This document shows positions 30,239 through 39,714 of a DNA stretch of 64,000 nucleotides, in pieces. The DNA is taken from positions 2,429,001 through 2,493,000 of the forward strand of contig NZ_CP098755.1 in NCBI RefSeq assembly GCF_023746555.1. Direction: 5' to 3'. A program made the translations under genes and the position numbers. This DNA comes from Brevibacillus ruminantium. Lineage in GTDB: Bacteria; Bacillota; Bacilli; Brevibacillales; Brevibacillaceae. Each line of letters begins with the position of its first letter. The first letter of the stretch is position 1. The notes under the pieces were generated by a model that saw nothing but the letters and a program-made list of their open reading frames with translations, had not been told where the DNA came from and did no database searches.

Positions 30239-31223
30239 TTACAAACGTTCCCTGGAGGAAGCGGCTGCTTTCATGAGAGCCCATGACCGATACCTCGTAC
30301 TGTCTCATGTCAACCCTGACGGAGATGCGACAGGATCGGCGCTAGCCGTAGCTCAAATGCTGAAAGATCTGGGCAAATCCTTTGTGGTCATAAACGAGGG
30401 TGAAACTCCGGAAAAATTCTCGTTTTTGCCAGGCAGCAGCCAGATCCTCAACCTATCGGTATCACCGCTGGAGGAAATCTTTTCAGCGGTGATTGCTGTT
30501 GATTGTGCCGATCGTTCCCGGATGGGAAAAGTGGAACATCTGTTTGCACCTGACGTCCAGCTGTTAAATATTGATCATCACCCCACCAATGACGGCTTTG
30601 GCACACTGAACGTGATTCGCACGGAAGCAGCCGCCACCGCAGAAATCCTGTACGACCTGGCAGCGACAGCCGAGTTTTTGTTGCAACCCGATTTGGCTCT
30701 CTGCCTCTATACGGGTTTGCTGACGGATACGGGCGGGTTTCGCTATTCCAATACCACTCCCCACGTGATGGAGAGCGCGGCTCGCCTGCTTACTTTTGGG
30801 GTGAACCCCGGCGATGTGGCGGAGCGCTGTTTGGAAGTCATTACGCTCGGGCATGTACAAGTGTTGCGGCGAGCGTTGGCCAGTCTGGAGCTGACCCATC
30901 AGAAACTGGTTGCTTCTGTGGCGGTGAGCAGACAGGACTTGGCCGAAGCCGGAGCAAACCGTGAGGATGCAGGCGGGTTGGTCAACTACTGCCGCAACAT
31001 CGAGGGAGTCGAGGTTGGCATATCTTTTGTTGAAGCAGATACCGACGTGTTTAAAGTCAGTCTCCGCTCCCGCAGCTACGTTAATGTGGCAGAAGTAGCC
31101 CAAAAGCTGGGCGGCGGCGGGCATGCCAAGGCTGCCGGCTGTACAGTGAAGGGACCGATTGATACGGTTCGCAAACAGGTTTTGTCTCTGGTCGGGGAAG
31201 CAATCGGGAGTGAGCGAGGATGA
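30231..31223 (+). CDS. nrnA: Oligoribonuclease / pAp phosphatase NrnA (DHH family)
   Basis: DHH-DHHA1 phosphoesterase degrading nanoRNA and pAp, replacing Orn in Firmicutes. Motif I VNPDGDATGS, motif II VDCADRSRMG, motif III NIDHHPTN, and the C-terminal DHHA1 motif GGGHAKAAG are all present. 330 residues from the ATG at 30231, which overlaps the rbfA end; upstream in-frame codons are inside rbfA. Overlaps truB by four bases (ATGA). Confidence 0.96.
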   Translation: MSNYKRSLEEAAAFMRAHDRYLVLSHVNPDGDATGSALAVAQMLKDLGKSFVVINEGETPEKFSFLPGSSQILNLSVSPLEEIFSAVIAVDCADRSRMGKVEHLFAPDVQLLNIDHHPTNDGFGTLNVIRTEAAATAEILYDLAATAEFLLQPDLALCLYTGLLTDTGGFRYSNTTPHVMESAARLLTFGVNPGDVAERCLEVITLGHVQVLRRALASLELTHQKLVASVAVSRQDLAEAGANREDAGGLVNYCRNIEGVEVGISFVEADTDVFKVSLRSRSYVNVAEVAQKLGGGGHAKAAGCTVKGPIDTVRKQVLSLVGEAIGSERG

Positions 31224-32146
31224 GCATTACGCATGGCGTTATTGTCATCGACAAACCAGCGGGCATGACGTCCCATGATTGTGTGGCACGCATACGCCGC
31301 ATATTCGGGACGAAAAAAGTAGGACACACGGGTACGCTTGACCCCGATGTCACAGGCGTATTGCCGATATGCATCGGGAACGCGACCCGTCTGGTGGAAT
31401 ACCTGCAGGATTTGCCCAAGCGTTATGAGGTGATCATGCGCTTGGGGACGGCGACAACGACAGAAGACGCTTCTGGAGAAGTGGTCGAGAAGAAAAATGT
31501 AGAAACGGATGACATCAGCGAAGCGAAAATTCTCTCTGCCTTTGACCAGTTTACGGGGGATATTGAACAAGTCCCGCCTATGTATTCTGCCGTAAAGGTG
31601 CAGGGGAAGCGCCTGTATGACCTGGCGCGTGAAGGAATTGTCATCGAGCGGGCTGCTCGGGCCGTGACGATCTATCAGATCGATTTTCACGGTATTTCCG
31701 TGGATGGAGATTATTTGGATATTGCTTTTTCATGCACTTGCTCAAAAGGAACGTATGTCCGCACCTTATGTGTTGACCTGGGACGCACTCTGGGGTATCC
31801 TGCCCATATGAAGCAGTTGCGGCGTGTCAAGAGCGGTCCGTTTTTGGAGGAGCAGGCGATCTCCCTGGAAAAGCTGGAAGCGATGCACCGTGCAGAGGAA
31901 GACTTGAGTGATCAGGTGATTCCCATAGCGCAGGCGCTTTCCTTTTTGCCCAGGTACGAGATCGCTCCTGATCGAAAAAAAGCGGTACTGAACGGACTGA
32001 CAACCGCACTTCCGGGCTTGCAGGCTGAAGCCGGTTCCCTGATCTGCCTGTTTTCAGGAAATCAGCTTCTGGGCATCCATCGTGTCTGCCAAGGGCCCAA
32101 GGGCCTTTTTGCGAAGGCTGAAAAAGTCTTTTCACCCGAGGTGTAA
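31220..32146 (+). CDS. truB: tRNA pseudouridine-55 synthase TruB
   Basis: Makes pseudouridine 55 in the tRNA T-loop. KVGHTGTLDPDVTGVLPICIG holds the catalytic aspartate (first D after GTL) and the KPAGMTSHD motif is near the N-terminus; 308 residues with a C-terminal PUA-like domain. ATG overlaps the nrnA stop, ribF begins 2 bases after its end. Standard order in this operon. Confidence 0.97.
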   Translation: MSITHGVIVIDKPAGMTSHDCVARIRRIFGTKKVGHTGTLDPDVTGVLPICIGNATRLVEYLQDLPKRYEVIMRLGTATTTEDASGEVVEKKNVETDDISEAKILSAFDQFTGDIEQVPPMYSAVKVQGKRLYDLAREGIVIERAARAVTIYQIDFHGISVDGDYLDIAFSCTCSKGTYVRTLCVDLGRTLGYPAHMKQLRRVKSGPFLEEQAISLEKLEAMHRAEEDLSDQVIPIAQALSFLPRYEIAPDRKKAVLNGLTTALPGLQAEAGSLICLFSGNQLLGIHRVCQGPKGLFAKAEKVFSPEV

Positions 32147-32148
32147 CC

Positions 32149-33090
32149 GTGAAAAAAATTTCGTTGACATACCCTTTACCCAAAGATCTGGATACGGTCC
32201 CCTGCGCGATTGCACTGGGGTATTTTGATGGTGTACATATCGGTCATCGGCGAGTGATTCAAAAAGCGATTGACACCGCAAAGGCAAATGGCTGGAAGAG
32301 TGCCGTCATGACTTTTGATCCCCACCCCCGTGAAGTGCTGGGACAGACAGGCTATACCCAGTACCTCACCCCGTTGCCGGAAAAGCTGGAGCAGCTGGAG
32401 AAGATGGGTGTCGATCTGACGTACATCGTCCGGTTTGACATCTCGTTTGCTGCGGTTTATCCTGAGGACTTTATCGAGGAGTGTCTGCTGCCGCTCGAAT
32501 GCCGTCATGTAGTTGTCGGCTTTGACTATACTTTCGGTTATCGCGGTATGGGTACAGCGCAGACGTTGCAGGAGCTCAGCCGGGGGAGGTACGGAGTCGA
32601 TGTGATCGGCCCCGTGAATCGTTTAGGGGAAAAAGTGAGCAGTACGGTCATACGCGAATACCTGCATCATGGTGATGTGGAGCAGACGCGGCATCTTCTG
32701 GGGCGTTCCTACAAAATCACAGGAGAGGTTGTCCACGGTGATAAACGGGGGCGGACGATTGGCTTTCCCACAGCCAATGTACGTGTCACAAGCCCGTTTT
32801 TGATTGGAAAAAACGGGGTTTATGGTGTTCGGATAAACGTTGAGGGGGAGGTTTATCAGGGCGTAATGAACGTCGGGATCAAGCCGACCTTTGAATTGGA
32901 GAAGAAAGAAAAGTCATTGGAAGTGCATATTTTTGATTTTGCGCGTGAAATTTACGGGAAGGAAGTAGATGTTGAGCTTCTGTTCTTCATCCGTGATGAG
33001 CAAAAGTTCTCCGGAGTAGAAGCCCTGATTGCCCAGATTCAAAAAGATGTGCAGGTGGCCAAACGGAAATTTGCAGAGGGCACGGCGTAA
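32149..33090 (+). CDS. ribF: Bifunctional riboflavin kinase / FAD synthetase
   Basis: Makes FMN from riboflavin and then FAD. N-terminal nucleotidyltransferase domain with LGYFDGVHIGHRRVI and VVGFDYTFGYRGMG; C-terminal kinase domain with RGRTIGFPTANV and GVMNVGIKPTFE. 313 residues. GTG at 32149, 2 bases after truB, behind CGAGGTG. Last gene before the independent rpsO promoter. Confidence 0.97.
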   Translation: MKKISLTYPLPKDLDTVPCAIALGYFDGVHIGHRRVIQKAIDTAKANGWKSAVMTFDPHPREVLGQTGYTQYLTPLPEKLEQLEKMGVDLTYIVRFDISFAAVYPEDFIEECLLPLECRHVVVGFDYTFGYRGMGTAQTLQELSRGRYGVDVIGPVNRLGEKVSSTVIREYLHHGDVEQTRHLLGRSYKITGEVVHGDKRGRTIGFPTANVRVTSPFLIGKNGVYGVRINVEGEVYQGVMNVGIKPTFELEKKEKSLEVHIFDFAREIYGKEVDVELLFFIRDEQKFSGVEALIAQIQKDVQVAKRKFAEGTA

Positions 33091-33104
33091 CTTCCATAAT
33101 CTCT

Positions 33105-33133
33105 TTGCTTTTGCTCGGGCACTGTGCTATAAT
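33105..33133 (+). promoter_or_regulatory. Sigma-A promoter of rpsO
   Basis: TTGCTT (33105-33110), 17-base spacer, TATAAT (33128-33133) preceded by an extended TG. Predicted start near 33140. Confidence 0.78.
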
Positions 33134-33140
33134 TCATAAC

Positions 33141-33228
33141 GTTGTACACACAACCCACTGCTTGGTTGTCCGATTCTCACCGACGGCAAACTAGGCTGAT
33201 GGGGATATAAATGAGGAGGTGAGTCAAG
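33141..33228 (+). promoter_or_regulatory. rpsO mRNA leader, candidate S15-binding autoregulatory RNA
   Basis: The leader between promoter and rpsO folds: ACAACC (33150-33155) pairs with GGTTGT (33164-33169), followed by a GC-rich segment (CACCGACGGC... GCTGATGGGG) that could form a multi-stem element close to the ribosome site. S15 represses its own translation through such leaders in Bacillales relatives. The exact S15-site structure was not modelled. Confidence 0.5.
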
Positions 33229-33498
33229 ATGGCATTGTCTCAAGAACGTAAGTCTCAACTGATTCAAGAGTACCGCATTCATGAAAATGACACCGGTTCT
33301 CCAGAGGTTCAGATTGCTATCCTGACAGAAAACATTAACAACCTGAATGGGCATTTGCGTACGCACAAGAAAGACCACCACAGCCGTCGCGGCCTGCTGA
33401 AAATGGTAGGTCAACGCCGTAACCTGTTGGGCTATCTGCGTGAGCTGGATGTTCCGCGTTATCGCGAACTGATCAATCGTCTTGGTCTGCGTCGCTAG
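33229..33498 (+). CDS. rpsO: 30S ribosomal protein S15
   Basis: Primary 16S rRNA-binding protein of the platform. 89 residues, with [21 protein letters not shown] and [16 protein letters not shown], the rRNA-binding helix-loop. ATG behind GAGGAGGTGAG. Monocistronic by promoter and terminator placement, followed by pnp as in most bacteria. Confidence 0.99.
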   Translation: MALSQERKSQLIQEYRIHENDTGSPEVQIAILTENINNLNGHLRTHKKDHHSRRGLLKMVGQRRNLLGYLRELDVPRYRELINRLGLRR

Positions 33499-33512
33499 TT
33501 TGTATTCGGAGG

Positions 33513-33536
33513 AAAAGCGGGTTCATCCCGCTTTTT
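33513..33536 (+). terminator. Intrinsic terminator after rpsO
   Basis: AAAAGCGGG (33513-33521) pairs with CCCGCTTTT (33527-33535) around the loop TTCAT; the T-run forms the end of the 3' arm and continues one base. Confidence 0.88.
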
Positions 33537-33611
33537 CTATTATCTAAAACTCCTGTCGAAGCTACCCATTTAATTTTCCGACTGGCAGGAAATAATACAT
33601 AGGCAGAGAAA

Positions 33612-33653
33612 ATGATTGTGTACGTGCACAATGATGCAAAGGAGGACTGCTAG
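33612..33653 (+). promoter_or_regulatory. pnp leader: 6-bp hairpin and a 13-codon upstream reading frame
   Basis: ATTGTG (33615-33620) pairs with CACAAT (33627-33632) just before the pnp ribosome site AAAGGAGGA. A short frame from ATG 33612 to TAG 33653 (13 codons) runs through both and ends four bases before the pnp ATG. Its own ribosome site is poor. Either element could modulate pnp translation; neither is proven. Confidence 0.35.
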
Positions 33654-33657
33654 CAAC

Positions 33658-35796
33658 ATGGAGCAACAATTCCGTACATATGAGTTTGAACTGGCAGGCC
33701 GCAAACTGACGCTGGAATTTGGCAAGATGGCAAAGCAGGCGCAAGGTTCGGTCCTGGTTCGGTACGGCGATACGGCAATCCTTTCAGCCGTGACGGTATC
33801 TAAGGAAGCGAAGCCAATTGATTTCTTCCCCTTGACTGTCAACTATGAGGAGCGCCTCTACGCTGTAGGTAAAATCCCCGGAGGCTTTATCAAGCGGGAA
33901 GGACGTCCAAGTGAGAAAGCGATCTTGGCCAGCCGTTTGATTGACCGTCCCATCCGTCCGCTTTTTCCCGAAGGATTCCGCAATGATGTACAGGTGGTAA
34001 ACACCGTGCTTTCCGTAGATCAGGACTGCTCTCCGGAAATCGCTGCCATGATCGGAACCTCGGCCGCTTTATGTGTCTCCGAAATTCCGTTTGCGGGACC
34101 GATTGCCGGTGTGATCGTCGGCCGTGTTGACGGGAATCTCGTCGTAAATCCAACTGTTCAGCAGATGGAAAGAAGTGACATCCACCTGGTTGTCGCTGGT
34201 ACCCGTGATGCAATCAACATGGTGGAAGCAGGTGCCAACCAAGTGCCTGAAGCTGTCATGCTGGAAGCCATCATGACCGGTCATGATGTGATCAAGCAAT
34301 TGGTAGTGTTCCAAGACCAGATCGTCGCAGAAATCGGCAAGGAAAAAATGGCAGTGGTGCTCCATGAAGTGGATGCGAAGGTCAATCAGGCTGTTCGTGA
34401 TTACGCAGAAGCACGCCTGAAAGAAGCGATTCGCATCGAAGAAAAGCAAGCTCGCTATGATGCCATCGATGCAATCAAGGCAGAGACTAGGCAGCATTTT
34501 GCAGAAGCCGATCCGGCAGCATATGCTGAGCAGGAGCGCGCGATCGATGAAGTGCTTGGAAACATCGTCAAAGAAGAAGTGCGCCGCTTGATTACACACG
34601 ATAAGATCCGCCCGGATGGACGGGCTTTAAGCGAAATTCGCCCGTTGTCCAGCGAGACTCATGTATTGCCAAGGACGCATGGTTCCGGTCTGTTTACTCG
34701 TGGTCAGACACAAGCCCTCAGCGTCTGCACACTGGGTGCCCTGGGTGATGTACAGATTCTCGATGGACTCGGTCTGGAAGAAACCAAGCGCTTCATGCAT
34801 CACTACAACTTCCCGCCATACAGTGTCGGGGAAGCAAGACCGCTGCGTCCGCCGGGCCGTCGTGAAATCGGTCATGGTGCATTGGGCGAGCGTGCCATCG
34901 AACCCATTATTCCGTCTGAAACAGAATTTCCGTATACGATTCGATTGGTATCCGAAGTAATCGAATCCAACGGCTCTACATCACAGGCTTCGATCTGCGC
35001 AAGCGTACTTGCCTTGATGGATGCCGGTGTGCCGATCAAAGCCCCTGTTGCCGGTATTGCCATGGGACTGATTATGGGAGAGGACGGGGAGACATTCTCC
35101 ATTCTGACTGATATTCAGGGCATGGAAGACCACCTGGGCGATATGGACTTCAAGGTTGCCGGGACGGAAGCTGGCGTTACCGCGATTCAGATGGATATCA
35201 AAATCGCCGGGATTAACCGCGAAATTCTGGAACAGGCGCTGGAACAGGCGAGAGAGGGTCGCTTGACTATCCTCAAGCATATGCTCAGCACGATTTCCGA
35301 ACCGCGTTCCACGCTGTCTCCATACGCACCAAAGATTCTCACCATGCAAATCAATCCGGACAAGATTCGCGATGTTATCGGACCACAAGGCCGCATCATC
35401 AACAAGATCATCGACGAAACCGGAGTCAAAATCGATATCGAACAAGACGGCCGCATCTTCATCGCGTCAGTTGATCACGAAGCGAACCTCCGGGCGAAAC
35501 AGATTATCGAAGATCTGGTGCGTGAGGTTGCCCTGGGTCAAACCTATCTGGGTACCGTAAAACGGGTAGAAAAATACGGCGCATTTGTGGAGCTCTTCGC
35601 AGGCAAGGAAGGACTTTGCCATATTTCCCAGCTCGCTGAGGAGCGTGTGGCGAAGACGGAAGATGTCGTGTCCGTTGGCGACAAGATCATGGTAAAAGTA
35701 ACGGAAATCGATGATCAAGGCCGCATCAACCTGTCCCGCAAAGCCGTCCTTAAGGAACAGCAGGCAGCGAAGGACGCCGCAGTTAAAGCAGAATAA
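33658..35796 (+). CDS. pnp: Polynucleotide phosphorylase
   Basis: 3'-5' phosphorolytic RNA exonuclease and main mRNA-decay enzyme. Two RNase PH-like cores (N-terminal ending near 225 and C-terminal from about 320 with [14 protein letters not shown]), separated by a helical domain, then a KH domain ([15 protein letters not shown]) and an S1 domain ([15 protein letters not shown]). 712 residues, full length. ATG at 33658; AAAGGAGGA lies 11 bases upstream. An in-frame ATG at 33616 would run through the ribosome site and is rejected. Confidence 0.98.
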   Translation: MEQQFRTYEFELAGRKLTLEFGKMAKQAQGSVLVRYGDTAILSAVTVSKEAKPIDFFPLTVNYEERLYAVGKIPGGFIKREGRPSEKAILASRLIDRPIRPLFPEGFRNDVQVVNTVLSVDQDCSPEIAAMIGTSAALCVSEIPFAGPIAGVIVGRVDGNLVVNPTVQQMERSDIHLVVAGTRDAINMVEAGANQVPEAVMLEAIMTGHDVIKQLVVFQDQIVAEIGKEKMAVVLHEVDAKVNQAVRDYAEARLKEAIRIEEKQARYDAIDAIKAETRQHFAEADPAAYAEQERAIDEVLGNIVKEEVRRLITHDKIRPDGRALSEIRPLSSETHVLPRTHGSGLFTRGQTQALSVCTLGALGDVQILDGLGLEETKRFMHHYNFPPYSVGEARPLRPPGRREIGHGALGERAIEPIIPSETEFPYTIRLVSEVIESNGSTSQASICASVLALMDAGVPIKAPVAGIAMGLIMGEDGETFSILTDIQGMEDHLGDMDFKVAGTEAGVTAIQMDIKIAGINREILEQALEQAREGRLTILKHMLSTISEPRSTLSPYAPKILTMQINPDKIRDVIGPQGRIINKIIDETGVKIDIEQDGRIFIASVDHEANLRAKQIIEDLVREVALGQTYLGTVKRVEKYGAFVELFAGKEGLCHISQLAEERVAKTEDVVSVGDKIMVKVTEIDDQGRINLSRKAVLKEQQAAKDAAVKAE

Positions 35797-35804
35797 TGAT
35801 AAGC

Positions 35805-35857
35805 AAAAGGCTTCGTCACTCGAAGGACTCTTCGCGTACGGAAGCTTTTTCTTTTGC
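35805..35857 (+). terminator. Terminator after pnp
   Basis: An imperfect outer stem, AAAAGGCTTCGT near 35806-35817 against ACGGAAGCTTTTT near 35838-35850, encloses CGAAG/CTTCG and is followed by CTTTT. Shares the 14-mer AAGGCTTCGTCACT with the terminator after dapG. Confidence 0.7.
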
Positions 35858-35934
35858 CTTCTATCTTTTATCCATCCGACATACATTGGACAAAGAAGGA
35901 CTTGTACGGTTCGGATAGAAGGAGGGGCAACGCA

Positions 35935-36945
35935 ATGAGTAACACAGTGAAAAAAAGGATTCTGTTTACGATGGGCTGCGCCGTTTTGCTCGCGATTCTG
36001 ATGAATAATCGCCCCATAAACCAATACATAGAGGCTGTAAAACTACAGACAATCACAGCAAATCGCCCGGCGGCCGAGAAATCCGTCGCTGTCGTACAAA
36101 CGGGGGAGAACAAACAGGACGAGCAGCTTCGGAAGCAGATTGAACGGTGGAAGCAGGAGATTGAAAAGGCACCGATCGATGCACGAATCGATCACGTTTG
36201 GCGTGCTGTGCCCGGTTACAACGGACTGGCTGTAGACGTGGAAGCATCCATCAAGAAGCTGAAAGCTGCCACGATTCCTGACAAGCGCTCATTGGTTGTC
36301 CAGGAAGTGCCTCCGGCCATTTCTCTGGAACAATTAGGCTCCCATCCGATTTATCGGGGCAATCCGGAAAAACCGGCGGTCTCTTTTATGGTCAATGTCG
36401 CATGGGGAAATGAGTACCTGGACCCGATTCTCGATACACTGGACAAACACGGCGTGAAAACGACGTTTTTTCTGGATGGGTCCTGGGTGAAACGATACCC
36501 GGAGCTGGCGAAAAAAATCGCGGATCGCGGGCATGAGCTGGGAAACCACGCATACTCTCACCCCGATATGGCCAATCTCGGACCCGAGCGAATCAGACAA
36601 GAAATCCAAAAGACACAAGCGGTCATCCAGCAAGCGACGGGCATCAAGCCTGATCTGTTTGCACCACCGTCCGGCTCCTTTAACCAGACGGTGGTTGACA
36701 TCGCCAAAAATGAATTTCACATGAAGACGATTCTCTGGACGGCGGATACGGTGGATTGGAAAAAGCCGCCTGTGTATGACATGCTGAAGCGCGTGCGAGC
36801 AAAAATGGGCAACGGTGTCTTGGTTTTGATGCATCCGACGGCACCAAGTGCTGAGGGATTAGATACTATGATTCAGGAAGCAAAAGCAAAGGGACTGTCC
36901 CCGGCTACGGTCTCTGAGGTGATTTCTAGCAAGCGGGTGAAATAA
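35935..36945 (+). CDS. ylxY: YlxY, NodB-type polysaccharide deacetylase homologue with altered motif 1
   Basis: Membrane-anchored or secreted carbohydrate-esterase-4 protein that follows pnp in Bacillales. Signal anchor about 10-28 (ILFTMGCAVLLAIL), then a spacer, then a NodB domain from about residue 142. Motif 2 HAYSHP keeps both zinc histidines, but motif 1 (normally TFDDG) reads VNVAWGN, lacking the two aspartates. It may therefore be inactive or use a different chemistry. ATG at 35935 behind GAAGGAGGGG gives 336 residues; an in-frame ATG at 35854 has no ribosome site. Confidence 0.88.
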   Translation: MSNTVKKRILFTMGCAVLLAILMNNRPINQYIEAVKLQTITANRPAAEKSVAVVQTGENKQDEQLRKQIERWKQEIEKAPIDARIDHVWRAVPGYNGLAVDVEASIKKLKAATIPDKRSLVVQEVPPAISLEQLGSHPIYRGNPEKPAVSFMVNVAWGNEYLDPILDTLDKHGVKTTFFLDGSWVKRYPELAKKIADRGHELGNHAYSHPDMANLGPERIRQEIQKTQAVIQQATGIKPDLFAPPSGSFNQTVVDIAKNEFHMKTILWTADTVDWKKPPVYDMLKRVRAKMGNGVLVLMHPTAPSAEGLDTMIQEAKAKGLSPATVSEVISSKRVK

Positions 36946-36956
36946 CACCCCTTTTG

Positions 36957-36985
36957 TTGTGGGAATAGGGGAATTTTGTTATAGT
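36957..36985 (+). promoter_or_regulatory. Possible sigma-A promoter of the M16 peptidase gene
   Basis: TTGTGG (36957-36962), 17-base spacer, TATAGT (36980-36985). Plausible but the -35 box is weak; it lies 65 bases before the gene start. Confidence 0.45.
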
Positions 36986-37049
36986 AAAACTTGTTTATAG
37001 GCAAAAGAGAAGGCTATAGTGAGATGGATTGTAACCGAGGAGGGTTTAC

Positions 37050-38303
37050 GTGATACAAAGACATACATGTGAGAACGGACTCAGGATCATTACAGAAAAA
37101 ATCCCATCTGTACGTTCCGTAGCATTGGGGGTATGGGTTGGTACGGGGTCCAAGTTCGAAACAGAGAGAGATAATGGAATCTCCCATTTCTTGGAGCACA
37201 TGTTCTTTAAAGGAACGACAAGCCGGTCAGCCAAGGAGATAGCCGAGACCTTCGATGAAATTGGAGGGAATGTAAACGCCTTCACCTCCAAGGAATATAC
37301 GTGCTATTACGCCCGGATTCTGGATCAGCACGCCCCGATCGCCTTGGAGATTTTGGCGGATATGTACTTCAACTCCGTCTTTGACAGCGAAGAGCTGGAA
37401 AAGGAAAAGAACGTTGTAATCGAGGAAATCAGCATGTACGAGGATACACCGGATGATCTGGTGCATGACTTGATCGCTCGCGCATGCTACGGTGACCATT
37501 CACTGGGCTCTTCCATTCTCGGAACGGAAGAGGTGCTGCGCTCCCTTTCACGCCAAGATTTGCTTCACTATATCGACGGTCATTATCTGCCGACCAATAC
37601 CGTCATCACGGTAGCTGGCAATTTTGATGATGCATTGATCGAAGAAATCAAGCGCCGTTTCTCTGCACTGGATCGCCGGTCGGTTCTGCCTGAGATCAAA
37701 GCGCCAGCATTTCGAGCCCATACGATCGCTCATCACAAAGCAACGGAGCAGGCGCATCTCTGTATCTCTCTTCCGGGCTTTCAGGTGGGCCATGAGGAAA
37801 CGTACTCGCTCATCCTGCTCAACAACATACTTGGCGGCAGCATGAGCTCCCGTCTATTTCAAGAGATTCGCGAAGAAAGAGGTCTGGCCTACTCCGTCTA
37901 TTCCTATCATTCCTCGTTCAAGGAAGCGGGAACCTTCACCGTGTATACCGGGACAGCTCCCGAACAGGTGGGCCAAGTATTTGATATCGTAGCCCATGTC
38001 CTGCGCGATGTTGCAGACCACGGTATTACCGATAAGGAGCTGAACAAAGGCAAGGAACAACTGAAAGGCAGCCTCATGCTTAGTCTGGAAAGCACCAACA
38101 GCCGGATGAGCCGATTGGGCAAAAATGAATTGCTGCTCGGCCGCCATTTAACTTTGGACGAGATCGTTGCCAAAATTGATCGGGTCACTCATGATTCAGT
38201 GCTTGCTGTAGCGCAGCAGTTGTTCCGCTCAAAAATGGCGATGGCTATGGTCAGCCCACTGGAAGGATTTCCGGAAAACGTCAAAAGCGATATCCTCCTG
38301 TAA
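37050..38303 (+). CDS. mlpA: M16-family zinc peptidase (MlpA/YmxG)
   Basis: Pitrilysin-type metallopeptidase related to mitochondrial processing peptidase beta. Inverted zinc motif HFLEH gives H46, E49 and H50, with the distal ligand in VVIEEISMYED (E126). 417 residues, comprising one active and one inactive M16 half with the R/Y-containing RGLAYSVYSYHSSF region in the C-terminal half. GTG start behind GAGGAGGG. Substrates are unknown; the B. subtilis homologue has been linked to regulation of extracellular protease (aprE) expression. Confidence 0.95.
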   Translation: MIQRHTCENGLRIITEKIPSVRSVALGVWVGTGSKFETERDNGISHFLEHMFFKGTTSRSAKEIAETFDEIGGNVNAFTSKEYTCYYARILDQHAPIALEILADMYFNSVFDSEELEKEKNVVIEEISMYEDTPDDLVHDLIARACYGDHSLGSSILGTEEVLRSLSRQDLLHYIDGHYLPTNTVITVAGNFDDALIEEIKRRFSALDRRSVLPEIKAPAFRAHTIAHHKATEQAHLCISLPGFQVGHEETYSLILLNNILGGSMSSRLFQEIREERGLAYSVYSYHSSFKEAGTFTVYTGTAPEQVGQVFDIVAHVLRDVADHGITDKELNKGKEQLKGSLMLSLESTNSRMSRLGKNELLLGRHLTLDEIVAKIDRVTHDSVLAVAQQLFRSKMAMAMVSPLEGFPENVKSDILL

Positions 38304-38324
38304 CGACAAGTTCCTTTCTGTCAG

Positions 38325-38354
38325 AAAAAATCCGGCATAGGCCGGGTTTTTTTT
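38325..38354 (+). terminator. Intrinsic terminator after mlpA
   Basis: AATCCGGC and GCCGGGTT arms around ATAG (core CCGGC 38332-38336 / GCCGG 38341-38345), preceded by six A and followed by eight T (38347-38354). Confidence 0.9.
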
Positions 38355-38416
38355 CGTATACAAGTAGAAATGGACGTGATGACGAGCCTGGTTTCCGGGG
38401 AAAAGGGGAGAGGTAC

Positions 38417-38677
38417 ATGCGGCTTAGTGAAATGAGCGGAAAAGAGATTATCGGATTGGATAATGGGGAGCGGCTGGGTGTAATCGGCGACTCCGATTTG
38501 GAAATCAACACCGAAACGGGTCAAATCAATGCCATCATCGTTCCAGGAGGAAGCTTTTTCGGGTTTGGAAAAAAGCGGGAAGACTTGGTTATACCGTGGG
38601 AAGCCATTGTCAAGATTGGAGCCGACATGGTCATCATTCATGTAAACCAACAGCAGTCACAAAGTACAGGAAAATAG
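38417..38677 (+). CDS. ymxH: PRC-barrel sporulation protein of YlmC/YmxH family
   Basis: 86-residue PRC-barrel-like protein with the family stretch LSEMSGKEIIGLDNGERLG and FFGFGKKREDLVIPWEAIVKIGADMVIIH. Relatives are sporulation-expressed and of unknown function. ATG behind GGGGAGAGG, downstream of the mlpA terminator and upstream of the dipicolinate genes, the same position as ymxH in B. subtilis. No convincing promoter is read in front of it. Confidence 0.9.
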   Translation: MRLSEMSGKEIIGLDNGERLGVIGDSDLEINTETGQINAIIVPGGSFFGFGKKREDLVIPWEAIVKIGADMVIIHVNQQQSQSTGK

Positions 38678-38811
38678 GCGCCTAATGTCACAACACCCGT
38701 GATAATCGAATAGGATGGGGTAGACCGTAACGCTTCCGTTAGCTTTTCACACGGAAAACCTTTGCGTTTCGATCGTTTAATGCGTAAAATGTGTGGAAAG
38801 GGGAACGCAGC

Positions 38812-39714
38812 ATGCTAACGGGCAAACATGTTGCCTTTATCGGCGGTGACGCACGGCAATTGGAAGTGGTCAAGAGATGCATCCAACTGGACGCCAGTGT
38901 CACGTTGATTGGCTTCGACAACCTGGAGAGCATCTTCACCGGGGCAACGAAAAGACCATTAACATGCGATGTGTTGAAAGACGTTGATGCTTTGATCCTC
39001 CCTATCGTCGGGTCGGATGATCACGGTTATGTCGAGAGTATCTTCTGCTCGAACCCCCCACAGCTTTTGGAAGAGCACGTAGCAAGTCTGCCCAAGCATT
39101 GTGTCGTTTACACGGGGATGGCAAAGTCCTACCTAGTGAAATTGTTGTCTGCCCAGAAAATCGAGCTGATGGAGCTCTTGGATCGTGATGATGTAGCCAT
39201 ATATAACTCCATCCCTACCGTGGAGGGAGCGTTGATGATGGCTATCCAGCATACAGATATTACCATTCACGGTTCAAACTCGATTGTACTTGGATTGGGA
39301 CGGACAGGCATGTCCATGGCGCGTGCACTTCACTCCTTGGGAGCAAAGGTTCGTGTGGGAGCTAGACGTCAGGAACACTTAGCACGTATTTTTGAAATGG
39401 GGCTTCAGCCCTTTCATATGAGCGAACTAAAGCAGCAGGTTTTCAATGCCGATTTTGTCTTTAATACGGTCCCACAGCTCGTTCTGACAGCGGAAGTGAT
39501 CGCCCAGATGCCACAGACCGCATTTATTCTTGATTTGGCTTCCAAGCCAGGAGGAACAGACTTTCGTTATGCCGAGAGACGTGGCATCAAAGCATTACTG
39601 GCACCCGGATTACCTGGTATCGTCGCACCCAAAACAGCCGGACAAATCTTAGCTCATACCTTGTCGCGTCTAATCGGGGAGCAATCGAAGACCAGGGGGA
39701 ATCAGCATGAGTAA
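38812..39714 (+). CDS. dpaA: Dipicolinate synthase subunit A
   Basis: With DpaB makes pyridine-2,6-dicarboxylate in the mother cell for loading into the spore core. 300 residues with an N-terminal domain beginning GKHVAFIGGDARQLEVVKRC and a Rossmann NAD(P) site SIVLGLGRTGMSMARAL. ATG at 38812 behind GAAAGGGGA is preferred to the in-frame ATG at 38791. Overlaps dpaB by 8 bases. Mother-cell (sigma-K) control is expected from the family; no clear sigma-K box was seen upstream. Confidence 0.97.
   Translation: MLTGKHVAFIGGDARQLEVVKRCIQLDASVTLIGFDNLESIFTGATKRPLTCDVLKDVDALILPIVGSDDHGYVESIFCSNPPQLLEEHVASLPKHCVVYTGMAKSYLVKLLSAQKIELMELLDRDDVAIYNSIPTVEGALMMAIQHTDITIHGSNSIVLGLGRTGMSMARALHSLGAKVRVGARRQEHLARIFEMGLQPFHMSELKQQVFNADFVFNTVPQLVLTAEVIAQMPQTAFILDLASKPGGTDFRYAERRGIKALLAPGLPGIVAPKTAGQILAHTLSRLIGEQSKTRGNQHE

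Noticed and set aside
38678..38811. Sigma-K promoter for dpaA
   Set aside because: Expected from biology, but no CATAnnnTA-type -10 with a suitable -35 could be read here.
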